A stretch of DNA of 5,455 nt from Nitrososphaerota archaeon (GTDB lineage: Archaea > Thermoproteota > Nitrososphaeria > Nitrososphaerales > UBA183), in assembly GCA_027886925.1 (NCBI GenBank), contig JAPCJN010000127.1:1-5455 (forward strand), given 5' to 3'. Positions 1 to 5,455 of the stretch are shown here, piece after piece (position 1 is the first letter of the stretch; each line of letters begins with the position of its first letter). The notes under the pieces are model-generated. The model searched no databases and was not told the origin of the DNA. It worked only from the letters and a program-made list of their open reading frames with translations. The translations under genes were made by a program, and so were the position numbers.

Positions 1-284
1 TCGAGTACGTCCACAGGACCTTGAGCGTGGTCGTCGGCGTAATACTCGTCGTCGCCATGATCGTCGTCTCGAGGATGAAGCCGAGGCCTTCCGGGGCCTA
101 CCGCTCCCTGCTCCTGTCTTTCGTCCTGCTCTTGATCCAGATCGGCCTGGGCAACGTCGTGGTCAACTCCGACCTCAACGCCGCCGTTACCGCCCTGCAC
201 CTCGCCAACGCGACGGCCCTGTTCGGCGTCATGGTCGTCTCGGGCGTCCTGATGTATCTCCACGAGAAGGCAAACAGATACTAG
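1..284 (+). CDS. ctaA: Heme A synthase (CtaA/COX15 family), C-terminal part, cut by left edge
   Basis: The open frame enters from the left edge (first full codon at base 3) and stops with TAG at 282-284. Heme A synthase is a membrane protein that converts heme O to heme A for aa3-type terminal oxidases. The visible part begins with EYVHR, matching the conserved E-x-x-H-R heme-ligand motif at the start of a CtaA helix (His codon 12-14). Three hydrophobic segments follow, at about bases 3-75, 105-165 and 180-265. The last contains ALHLANA, whose histidine (198-200) fits the second conserved heme ligand. A single further helix upstream would give the compact four-helix form known from Aeropyrum pernix; alternatively this is the second half of an eight-helix protein. 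The TTG at 21 is unlikely to be the start, because beginning there would remove the EYVHR ligand. The fold assignment comes from motif and helix pattern only. Confidence 0.72.
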   Translation, partial: EYVHRTLSVVVGVILVVAMIVVSRMKPRPSGAYRSLLLSFVLLLIQIGLGNVVVNSDLNAAVTALHLANATALFGVMVVSGVLMYLHEKANRY

Positions 285-309
285 AAGCGACAACCGAGAA
301 CGCGAGGCC

Positions 310-834
310 ATGCCTGACAGGGCTGCCGACGTAATCATGCTCGAGCCTCCCAGGTTCATCGCGGATGCCATGCTGGGCAGCCTCGCAAGGAAACTCAGGA
401 TTTTTGGGTTTGATACCTTGTACTTCAAGGACGGCGACGACGCCGAACTAGAGTCTCTCGCAAGGAAGGAGGAGCGCGTCATTGTCACCTCGGACTTGGC
501 GCTGTCCCGGGATGCCGGGCGCAGGGGCGCCCGGACCCTCCTGGTCAGAGGGAAGACAGACAAGGCCAGGTTGCTCTCGATCGCGGAGGCACTCGGACCG
601 GAGACCTTCGCGCAGAAGGGACGGAGGACGTCGAGCCGGTGCGCTCTGTGCAACGGCGTGCTGGAGGAGCTCGGGAAGAGGGAGGCGCGCAAGACACCCA
701 TCCCGGCGAGGGTCGTCGCCAGGCACCGCCTGTTCTTCAGGTGCGCCTCGTGCGCCAAGGTGTACTGGCGGGGAAAACACTGGGATCGACTGAGGCGGCT
801 CTCGTCCTCATTGAGAACAAAGCCTTTAACCTGA
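310..834 (+). CDS. Mut7-C (DUF82) RNase domain protein with zinc ribbon
   Basis: A 174-residue protein with the full Mut7-C layout (Pfam PF01927), a PIN-like nuclease domain followed by a zinc ribbon. The N-terminal signature RFIADAMLGSLARKLRIFGF spans residues 15-34 and carries the first acidic residue D19. Further candidate metal-binding acids are D43/D44 and D62 in the VTSD strand end. The ribbon is C111-x2-C114 and C145-x2-C148, followed by the typical YWRGKHW ending at 152-158. The family is predicted to be a metal-dependent RNase; the target RNA is not known and cannot be read from the sequence. The ATG at 310 was taken as start, but the in-frame ATG at 337 (residue 10) lies only five residues before the family's usual start and may be the real one. 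No Shine-Dalgarno or TATA box precedes either. It lies 25 bases after the heme A synthase fragment and is probably co-transcribed with it. Confidence 0.85.
   Translation: MPDRAADVIMLEPPRFIADAMLGSLARKLRIFGFDTLYFKDGDDAELESLARKEERVIVTSDLALSRDAGRRGARTLLVRGKTDKARLLSIAEALGPETFAQKGRRTSSRCALCNGVLEELGKREARKTPIPARVVARHRLFFRCASCAKVYWRGKHWDRLRRLSSSLRTKPLT
823..830 (+). promoter_or_regulatory. Weak TATA-like element before the glycosyltransferase
   Basis: CCTTTAAC overlaps the last codons of the Mut7-C gene and lies about 45 bases before the TTG start at 872. A start site 26 bases downstream would leave a leader of about 20 bases. The match to an archaeal TATA box is poor, so co-transcription with the upstream genes is equally likely. 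Confidence 0.2.
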
Positions 835-871
835 ACGCCATGCCCGAACCCACCCGTCGCTGGCTCAGCGC

Positions 872-2044
872 TTGAAGAAAGTCTATCTCGCAGCTTTCGG
901 TTCTGGCATGGGACACGCCTCGAGGATGGCTGCTTTGGCGCGAGAGCTTGTGGCATCCGGGGACGACGTTATGTTCTCGAGTTCGGGTGAGGTCACAAGG
1001 TGGTTCGAGTCGGAGGGCTTCTCGTGCAACGACGTCCCACTCGTCGACATCGTCTTCACCGAAGAAGGCTCGTTCTCTGCCACGGAGACGTTGAAGTTCT
1101 CGCCCGTGATATTCGCGCGGTTCTACAAGCAGGTAATCAGGGAGGTCGCGAACCTTAGGCGATATGGCCCCGACGTGGTCTTGAGCGATTCGATGGCCTC
1201 CACCGTGGTGGCGGCGAAGCTCCTTGGCATCAGGTCGTTTGCGATCCTGAACCAGCTCCGGTTGATTTCCTCGCCCCGAACCCCAAGGACCGTGGCCAAG
1301 CTCCTTTCGACCGGAAGCATCACTGTCGGGAGCGTCTTCTGGGAGTTCTGCGAGCAGATCTTGATCCCTGACCTCCCACCGCCATACACGATAAGCGAGA
1401 GGAACCTTTGGAACGCCGGGAGAGCCTCGGCGAGGGCAAAATACATCGGCTTCTTGACGCCGACTCGAAACAACGCGGGTCCGACCGACCTGGGGAGCGA
1501 GGAGCTGCTTGGCAAGTGGCGGGCCGAGAAAAAAAGGCCCAAGATATTCTGGCAGGTCTCGGGCCCTCCAGCGACTAGAGGGTCCTTGCTCGCGAAGGCG
1601 CTGGCATCCGCGAAGGCGCTCGAAGAGAAGTATCTTTTCGTGATCACAGCGGGGTCGCCAGGAGGGCCGACGGCGCCAACACCCGTCCCCGGAGGTTATC
1701 TTTACCAGTGGTGCAACATCTCCGGAGACCTCGTCGGGAGCAGCGACGTCGTCGTCTCGCGTGCCGGCCACGTCAGTATCTCCGACTACATTTTACGGGG
1801 CAAGCCCGCGCTCCTCGTCCCCATCCCTGCGCAGACCGAGCAGATCGGGAACGCCGCCAAAGCCCGGAAGCTTGGCTTCGCGTTGACCCTCGAGGAGAAG
1901 TCGCTAGGGCCGTCCAGAGTCGACGAAGCGCTGAGGGAGCTGTCTACTGACGGGCGCTACGCGAGGCGGTCGCTCGAGATTAGGAAGATTGCGGTGGGAT
2001 TCGATGCAATCCGGACGATAGTCGAGTTGGTGGGAAAGAACTAG
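872..2044 (+). CDS. Glycosyltransferase, MJ1255/TIGR00661 type (GT-B, MurG-like)
   Basis: A 390-residue GT-B fold protein with two Rossmann-like halves. The N-terminus reads MKKVYLAAFGSGMGHASRM; the glycine-rich GSGMGH (residues 10-15) plus S17-R18 is typical of MurG-like and MJ1255-like enzymes. The second half carries SRAGH (296-300), the GKPALLVPIP strand (310-319) and the Q324-x2-N327 sugar-nucleotide site, together resembling the C-terminal donor-binding part of MurG/UGT-type enzymes. It most likely moves a sugar from a nucleotide donor to a lipid or surface glycan, on the cytoplasmic side; donor and acceptor are not predictable here. The start must be the TTG at 872: the frame is open only from 830, has no ATG or GTG there, and the first internal ATG (908) lies inside the GSGMGH motif. 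The gene follows the Mut7-C gene by 37 bases, and its stop overlaps that of the convergent ThiI-like gene. Confidence 0.82.
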   Translation: MKKVYLAAFGSGMGHASRMAALARELVASGDDVMFSSSGEVTRWFESEGFSCNDVPLVDIVFTEEGSFSATETLKFSPVIFARFYKQVIREVANLRRYGPDVVLSDSMASTVVAAKLLGIRSFAILNQLRLISSPRTPRTVAKLLSTGSITVGSVFWEFCEQILIPDLPPPYTISERNLWNAGRASARAKYIGFLTPTRNNAGPTDLGSEELLGKWRAEKKRPKIFWQVSGPPATRGSLLAKALASAKALEEKYLFVITAGSPGGPTAPTPVPGGYLYQWCNISGDLVGSSDVVVSRAGHVSISDYILRGKPALLVPIPAQTEQIGNAAKARKLGFALTLEEKSLGPSRVDEALRELSTDGRYARRSLEIRKIAVGFDAIRTIVELVGKN

Positions 2045-3039
2045 GCCTGACGCTTCATCGCATCGATGACCTCGTTCGAGTCGGCCTGGACCCCCCCAAA
2101 GGTCCTCTCGAAGTACGCGGTTTGCTTTTTCAGCCCCTCCAGGGTGAGCTCGCTCTTCTCAGGCCCCTTCGACGTCTTCCTCGCCGGGCCTAGCCCCAAC
2201 GAGGCGTGAAGGGATAGGACCGCTTCAACTTGGACCAGCAGCAGCGGGAGTAGCAGGTTCGGGAACGCTTCTGCGAATCTGACCGCCGTATCCGGGTGTC
2301 CCATTCGGAGCCCGGCTAAGGCCGCCCCCTTGGACTCTCGGAGCCACGTGCCTATCCTTCCGAAAGGGTCGCCCTCGCCCTCGAGGACGACGAGTTCTAG
2401 GTGGCTCGCGTCCATCCTGGAGGAGAGTTCAGAGTAGAGCTTGGCCACCCGCCTTAGCGAAGCCTCGTCCGTCCTCGAATGGACCAACCTAAGCGAGAAA
2501 CCGGACAGCGCCGCCATCCAGGCCAGCGCGGAGCTGCGTTCGCCTCCGGAGACGATGCAGGAGACCCAATCGTCGCCCGTCGGGACTCCGCCCGGTCCGG
2601 TCCTAATCTCGGCTCCGCAGACGACCTTGTGCCCCTCCAAACAGACGCGGAACGTGACCTGCGTCTTCTTCTCGTTGACCTTCGTCCCTGGCGTAAAGGA
2701 GAGCAGCGCGGAGTTGCCCGCCAATATCATGTCCCCCGCAGTCTTCGTTGAAGCGAAGACCTCTGCCATGATGCGGAACGTCTCCCCTGACGAGAGATAC
2801 CGCTTGGACAGGGTTTCCAGGTTCTTCAGGTAGGCATCGACGCCGCGGAAGCGATAACCGACGGCGATCCAGCTCACCCCCGGCAGCAGCGAGAGCCTCC
2901 TCGCGACGACGACGGGGTCGTCGGCCGCGACCACCAGGATGCCCCCGATGCGGTCAATGTCTTTTGGGAGCAGAGACAGCTTGTGGGCCGCCGTCTTTTG
3001 CAGGTCCTCCAGCCTGCCGGCGCCGCTCCAACCGACCAT
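2041..3039 (-). CDS. ThiI-like protein: THUMP domain plus degenerate PP-loop domain
   Basis: A 332-residue protein from the ATG at 3039. In-frame GTG (3045) and TTG (3054) would add two or five residues; the ATG is preferred because it sits just before the first predicted strand. Residues about 1-35 fit the small N-terminal ThiI region and about 40-145 a THUMP RNA-binding domain. Then comes GPGG (148-151), the linker seen in ThiI before its ATP-binding domain. Where ThiI has the pyrophosphate-binding SGGxDS, this protein has SGGERSS (164-170): the aspartate is missing. The usual GESLGQVASQ-like segment is replaced by GLRMGHPDT (about 243-251). Only three cysteines are visible (133, 141, 161), none as a CxxC, and no rhodanese domain follows. 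A charged tail (about 285-332) ends the protein. THUMP suggests tRNA binding, but 4-thiouridine synthesis looks doubtful. No close named homologue is recognised. Confidence 0.7.
   Translation of the reverse strand: MVGWSGAGRLEDLQKTAAHKLSLLPKDIDRIGGILVVAADDPVVVARRLSLLPGVSWIAVGYRFRGVDAYLKNLETLSKRYLSSGETFRIMAEVFASTKTAGDMILAGNSALLSFTPGTKVNEKKTQVTFRVCLEGHKVVCGAEIRTGPGGVPTGDDWVSCIVSGGERSSALAWMAALSGFSLRLVHSRTDEASLRRVAKLYSELSSRMDASHLELVVLEGEGDPFGRIGTWLRESKGAALAGLRMGHPDTAVRFAEAFPNLLLPLLLVQVEAVLSLHASLGLGPARKTSKGPEKSELTLEGLKKQTAYFERTFGGVQADSNEVIDAMKRQA
2126..2130 (+). terminator. Possible T-run terminator of the glycosyltransferase
   Basis: A run of five T on the + strand lies 82 bases after the glycosyltransferase stop, inside the opposing ThiI-like gene, where it encodes the two lysines of LKKQTAYF. 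Archaeal termination often uses short T-runs without a hairpin, but five T inside a coding region is weak evidence. Confidence 0.15.
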
Positions 3040-3077
3040 CGCCACGGGGCTCAACAGCCGACGAGCGCCACACCAGG

Positions 3078-3085
3078 TTTTTAAG
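3078..3085. promoter_or_regulatory. AT-rich TATA element in divergent ThiI-like/asnS intergenic region
   Basis: TTTTTAAG is the only AT-rich stretch between the divergent genes. Read on the + strand it is a T-rich archaeal TATA box; a start site about 26 bases downstream (near 3108) would leave asnS an 18-base leader before ATG 3126. Read on the - strand it is CTTAAAAA, and the same spacing puts a start near 3055, immediately before the TTG at 3054 and 15 bases before the ATG at 3039. No convincing purine-rich BRE is seen on either side, so which direction dominates is open. Confidence 0.55.
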
Positions 3086-3125
3086 CGGAACAGGGGTCAA
3101 CTTCCATAGACGTCAGCGATCATCG

Positions 3126-4430
3126 ATGGATATTGTCGACCCTGCCCCGTGGCTTTCGATCAAGCAGGTCTTCTCGCAGAGACCCCATGAAGCGCACGTC
3201 AGAGGCTGGGTCGCCGGCAAGGTGGGCGTCGGCGGGATCGTGTTCATCATCTTGCGAGACGGGTCCGGCTACATCCAGGTCTCGGCAAAGAAGGGATTAG
3301 CGCCTCCACAGGTGGTGGATGCCATGAGAGACGTTTCAAGGGAGTCGGTCGTCTCCGTGGGCGGCGCAGTCAGGGAGGACAAGCGGGCGCCCGGGGGCGT
3401 GGAACTGGTCGCCGAATCTTTCGAGGTCGTCTCCAAGGCAGACCCCTGGCCGATTACGAAGACGGCCGCCAAGTCGGCCTCCTTCCTCTACGACATGCGC
3501 CACCTTAGCATCAGGGGAAGAAAGGCGATCGCGACGATGAAGATCAGGGCGGAAGTAATGGGGGCGGCCTTCGACTTTTTCAGGGAGAACGGCTTTACCC
3601 TCATCAGCGCCCCAAGTTTCGTCCAGGCCGCCGTCGAGGGTGGCTCGACGCTGTTCGAGGTGGAATACTTCGGCAAAAAGGCCTACCTGAGCCAGAGCGC
3701 CCAATTCTACGAGGAAGCCGCCCTCGCGGGACTGGAGAAGGTCTGGATCTGCCAGCCCGCCTTCAGGGCGGAGAAGTCGAGGACCGCCAAGCACCTCACA
3801 GAGTTCTGGATGATTGAGGCCGAGCGCGCGTTCTCTGACCAGCCCGCCAACATGCAACTGCAAGAAGACCTGGTCGCCTTCACGGTCGACAGGATCCTCG
3901 AGAGGAGGTCGGACGAGCTCTCGACGCTAGGGAGGAAGCTCTTCCGAGTCGACCTGCCCCTCGAGCGCATCCCCTACGGCGACCTCAGGGAGTCAGCCAC
4001 GGCCAAAGGCATCCCGTTCAATTGGGGCGAAGACGTCCCGGCCGAGGCGGAGAAGCTGATATCCCTCTCAAGGAGCGCCCCCTTCTTCGTGACCGACTTC
4101 CCGCTCTCGGCGCGCTCATTCTACCACATGACCTATGATGACCGGCCGGACGTCACGCGGTCGGCAGACCTGATCGCCCCCGAGGGCTTCGGCGAGCTTG
4201 CCACGGGTGGTCAGCGCATCGCAGAGTACTACCCGCTCCTCCAGAGGATAAAGAGCCAAGAGCTGCCCCCCGAGGCCTTCACGTGGTATCTCGACCTCCG
4301 CAAGTTCGGCATGCCTTTCCATTCAGGGTTTGGGATGGGCGTCGAGAGAATGACGAGGTGGTTGGCCGGGCTCAAGAACATCAGGTCAGCCAGCCTCTTC
4401 CCGCGCACCATGACCCGAGTCTCGCCCTGA
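3126..4430 (+). CDS. asnS: Asparaginyl-tRNA synthetase, archaeal type
   Basis: A 434-residue class IIb synthetase that charges tRNA-Asn with asparagine in the cytoplasm. An N-terminal OB-fold anticodon-binding domain (about 22-105) includes VRGWVAGKVGVGGIVF (25-40) and LRDGSGYIQV (43-52). The catalytic domain shows motif 1 around 149-165 ending in P163, QSAQFYEE (190-197), motif 2 FRAEKSRTAKHLTEFW (213-228) and motif 3 GFGMGVER (401-408), ending in LFPRTMTR. The EKSRT and EFWMIEAE segments and the SADLIAPEGFGELATGGQR stretch (346-364) point to AsnRS instead of AspRS. The OB-fold argues against the archaeal asparagine synthetase derived from AsnRS, which lacks it. The frame stays open upstream to 2964, but ATG 3126 starts the conserved protein and lies about 40 bases after a TATA box; the upstream part would overlap the ThiI-like gene and has low-complexity sequence. 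Length is normal for the family. Confidence 0.93.
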   Translation: MDIVDPAPWLSIKQVFSQRPHEAHVRGWVAGKVGVGGIVFIILRDGSGYIQVSAKKGLAPPQVVDAMRDVSRESVVSVGGAVREDKRAPGGVELVAESFEVVSKADPWPITKTAAKSASFLYDMRHLSIRGRKAIATMKIRAEVMGAAFDFFRENGFTLISAPSFVQAAVEGGSTLFEVEYFGKKAYLSQSAQFYEEAALAGLEKVWICQPAFRAEKSRTAKHLTEFWMIEAERAFSDQPANMQLQEDLVAFTVDRILERRSDELSTLGRKLFRVDLPLERIPYGDLRESATAKGIPFNWGEDVPAEAEKLISLSRSAPFFVTDFPLSARSFYHMTYDDRPDVTRSADLIAPEGFGELATGGQRIAEYYPLLQRIKSQELPPEAFTWYLDLRKFGMPFHSGFGMGVERMTRWLAGLKNIRSASLFPRTMTRVSP

Positions 4431-4436
4431 TTTTTT
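4431..4436 (+). terminator. T-run terminator after asnS
   Basis: Six T follow the TGA stop of asnS directly, with no clear hairpin before them. This fits intrinsic archaeal termination on a T-run. It also separates asnS from the next promoter 26 bases further on. Confidence 0.5.
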
Positions 4437-4461
4437 GCAACCCGCCGCGCCGAGAGATTGA

Positions 4462-4471
4462 TTTTTATAAG
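4462..4471 (+). promoter_or_regulatory. Strong archaeal TATA box of the DUF929 gene
   Basis: TTTTTATAAG is the best TATA box in the window, preceded by the purine-rich stretch CGAGAGATTGA that could include a BRE. Start-site spacing of about 26 bases from its centre predicts transcription from about 4492-4495, leaving six to nine bases before the TTG at 4501, so the mRNA would be almost leaderless. Confidence 0.7.
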
Positions 4472-4500
4472 TGGAAAGGCGGATTCTTGTCGTATTCCGA

Positions 4501-5455
4501 TTGCGAACTTACAGCACCGCTAGTAACCCGAATCGGGAGATTGGAAGGCTAAAGCTCGTCGCCTATGGGTCTCTCATCGCGAGCGTGGCGAGCATGCTCT
4601 TTGTGGCCGTGCTTGCGGTCCAGTTGAACACCTACTACCATAACGGCGGGGGCACGATCCTTACCCAGACGTCTACGACGAGCTACAAGCCAATAAGCAT
4701 CTCAGGGAATCTGATCACTCCGCCACTGTCACTCCCCGACGCGCCACCGATAACCACGCCGCACCCTGCCAACGGGTCGAGGCTGACCAACCTCAACGTC
4801 CCCCTAAACACGAGCGAACTCGCGGTCATCAACAACGCTTCTCAGTCATACTTCGTGACCGCTGCGCAGATGTACTTGAATCGCTCACTCACTATACCGA
4901 TAGGCGCCGCGGTCTCTGCGGCACCTCTCCTGTTGGTAAATGGCAAGCCCTCAGTCACATATCTCGGGGCGATCTCCTGTGTATATTGCGGGGAAAACAG
5001 ATGGGCGATGGCGCTCGCCTTGAGCAGGTTTGGCGAGTTCCAGCAACTGTTCAAGGGATACAGCGCGTTGGGGGACGGCGACGTCCCGACGATCTATTGG
5101 GCGCCTGCCCACTACAATTCCACCCAAGCGGTTGAATATGGAAACTTCTACTCGAGCAGTTACATTAACTTCCTCTCGATAGAATATTCTTCGCCGATAA
5201 CGGGGCAGTTCCAGATGGGGACGCTGACCTACTTCCAGCAGGAAGCCGTAACCACGGCCAACCCTGTCTATGCCAACGCCACTCAGATAATCATCGGTCT
5301 GAACAACTACGCAGGTACGCCCTACACCCTCTGGGGGAAGTTCAGCGTGCCCGGGGCCGACGCTTCCAACTTTGGGGATTCGACCATCAACTCCAATACC
5401 CTCTCGATGGCGTCTCTCACGCACGAACAGATCTTTAGCAGGTTCGCGCATCCCA
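4501..5455 (+). CDS. DUF929 family membrane-anchored protein with CxxC, cut by right edge
   Basis: The frame opens after a stop at 4468-4470 and runs off the window, giving 318 residues. The TTG at 4501 is the start that best fits the TATA box; the next ATG (4594) lies inside the membrane helix. Residues 1-18 are short and basic (RTYSTASNPNREIGRLK), followed by one transmembrane segment at about 19-43, so the protein is probably anchored with its bulk outside. A Ser/Thr/Pro/Asn-rich linker (about 45-115) precedes the globular part. The family signature is GAISCVYCGENRWAMALALS, with C160-x2-C163 placed like a thioredoxin-type active site between a strand and a helix. Six N-x-S/T sequons (N91, N103, N112, N127, N206, N259) all lie on the predicted outer side. 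The family (Pfam PF06053) has no established function; a surface thiol-redox role is only an inference from the CxxC context. Confidence 0.8.
   Translation, partial: MRTYSTASNPNREIGRLKLVAYGSLIASVASMLFVAVLAVQLNTYYHNGGGTILTQTSTTSYKPISISGNLITPPLSLPDAPPITTPHPANGSRLTNLNVPLNTSELAVINNASQSYFVTAAQMYLNRSLTIPIGAAVSAAPLLLVNGKPSVTYLGAISCVYCGENRWAMALALSRFGEFQQLFKGYSALGDGDVPTIYWAPAHYNSTQAVEYGNFYSSSYINFLSIEYSSPITGQFQMGTLTYFQQEAVTTANPVYANATQIIIGLNNYAGTPYTLWGKFSVPGADASNFGDSTINSNTLSMASLTHEQIFSRFAHP

Noticed and set aside
639..875. A 78-codon frame bridging the Mut7-C and glycosyltransferase genes
   Set aside because: It overlaps the zinc-ribbon coding part of the Mut7-C gene and shows no motif; the junction needs no extra gene.
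1002..1010. A GGTTCGAGT stretch resembling a tRNA T-arm
   Set aside because: It is inside the glycosyltransferase reading frame, and no acceptor, D-arm or anticodon arm can be paired around it.
737..1771. A 344-codon open frame on the - strand opposite the glycosyltransferase
   Set aside because: It is rich in Arg, Pro and Gly with no recognisable domain, and lies wholly against well-supported coding sequence. High GC at third positions readily produces such antisense frames.
2441..2833. A 130-codon open frame on the + strand inside the ThiI-like gene
   Set aside because: The ThiI-like frame covers the whole stretch and shows ordered domain motifs; this one shows none.
2964..3125. A 54-residue N-terminal extension of AsnRS
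   Set aside because: It overlaps the ThiI-like gene, contains the TATA element, is rich in Arg, Ser and Pro, and is not part of the family. The conserved protein begins at ATG 3126.
3126..4430. Archaeal asparagine synthetase derived from AsnRS, or AspRS, instead of AsnRS
   Set aside because: The OB-fold anticodon domain is present, which the synthetase-derived enzyme lacks, and motif 2 (FRAEKSRT, EFWMIEAE) is of the AsnRS kind.
4951..5451. A 166-codon open frame on the - strand opposite the DUF929 gene
   Set aside because: It has no recognisable motif, and the opposite strand carries a clear membrane anchor, family signature and promoter.

Overview
The window looks like a piece of a GC-rich archaeal chromosome, most likely from the Nitrososphaeria (Thaumarchaeota) or a close relative in the Thermoproteota. 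The evidence is an archaeal-type asparaginyl-tRNA synthetase, a C-terminal fragment that fits the compact archaeal heme A synthase, a DUF929 membrane-anchored protein (a family I know from Sulfolobales and Thaumarchaeota), an MJ1255-like glycosyltransferase and a Mut7-C RNase. The signals also look archaeal: T-rich TATA-like boxes 20-45 bases before start codons, no convincing Shine-Dalgarno sequences, TTG starts and a T-run after a stop codon. The lineage is an inference from protein families and was not tested by a search.

Layout. Bases 1-284 (+) hold the end of a heme A synthase-like membrane protein. After 25 bases comes a Mut7-C domain RNase with a zinc ribbon (310-834, +). After another 37 bases comes a TTG-started glycosyltransferase of the MJ1255/TIGR00661 type (872-2044, +). 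These three could be one transcription unit. A ThiI-like protein with THUMP and PP-loop-type domains runs the other way (2041-3039, -) and meets the glycosyltransferase tail to tail; the two TAG stop codons lie in the same CTAG palindrome. Its start faces that of asparaginyl-tRNA synthetase (3126-4430, +) across an 86-base divergent region with a single AT-rich element that could act as TATA box in both directions. A T-run follows the asnS stop codon, then a strong TATA box and a TTG-started DUF929 protein that runs off the right edge (4501-5455, +).

How the genes relate. This is mainly housekeeping and cell-envelope content: heme A for a terminal oxidase, RNA metabolism (Mut7-C RNase, a ThiI-like tRNA-modification relative, AsnRS), glycan synthesis and a surface-exposed protein with a CxxC motif. 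I see no mobile element, CRISPR array, defence island, rRNA or tRNA gene, and no multi-gene novel system. The points most worth following up are the ThiI-like protein, whose PP-loop has lost its signature residues, the possibly two-way TATA element, and the DUF929 ectodomain. No stretch over 300 bases lacks a gene.
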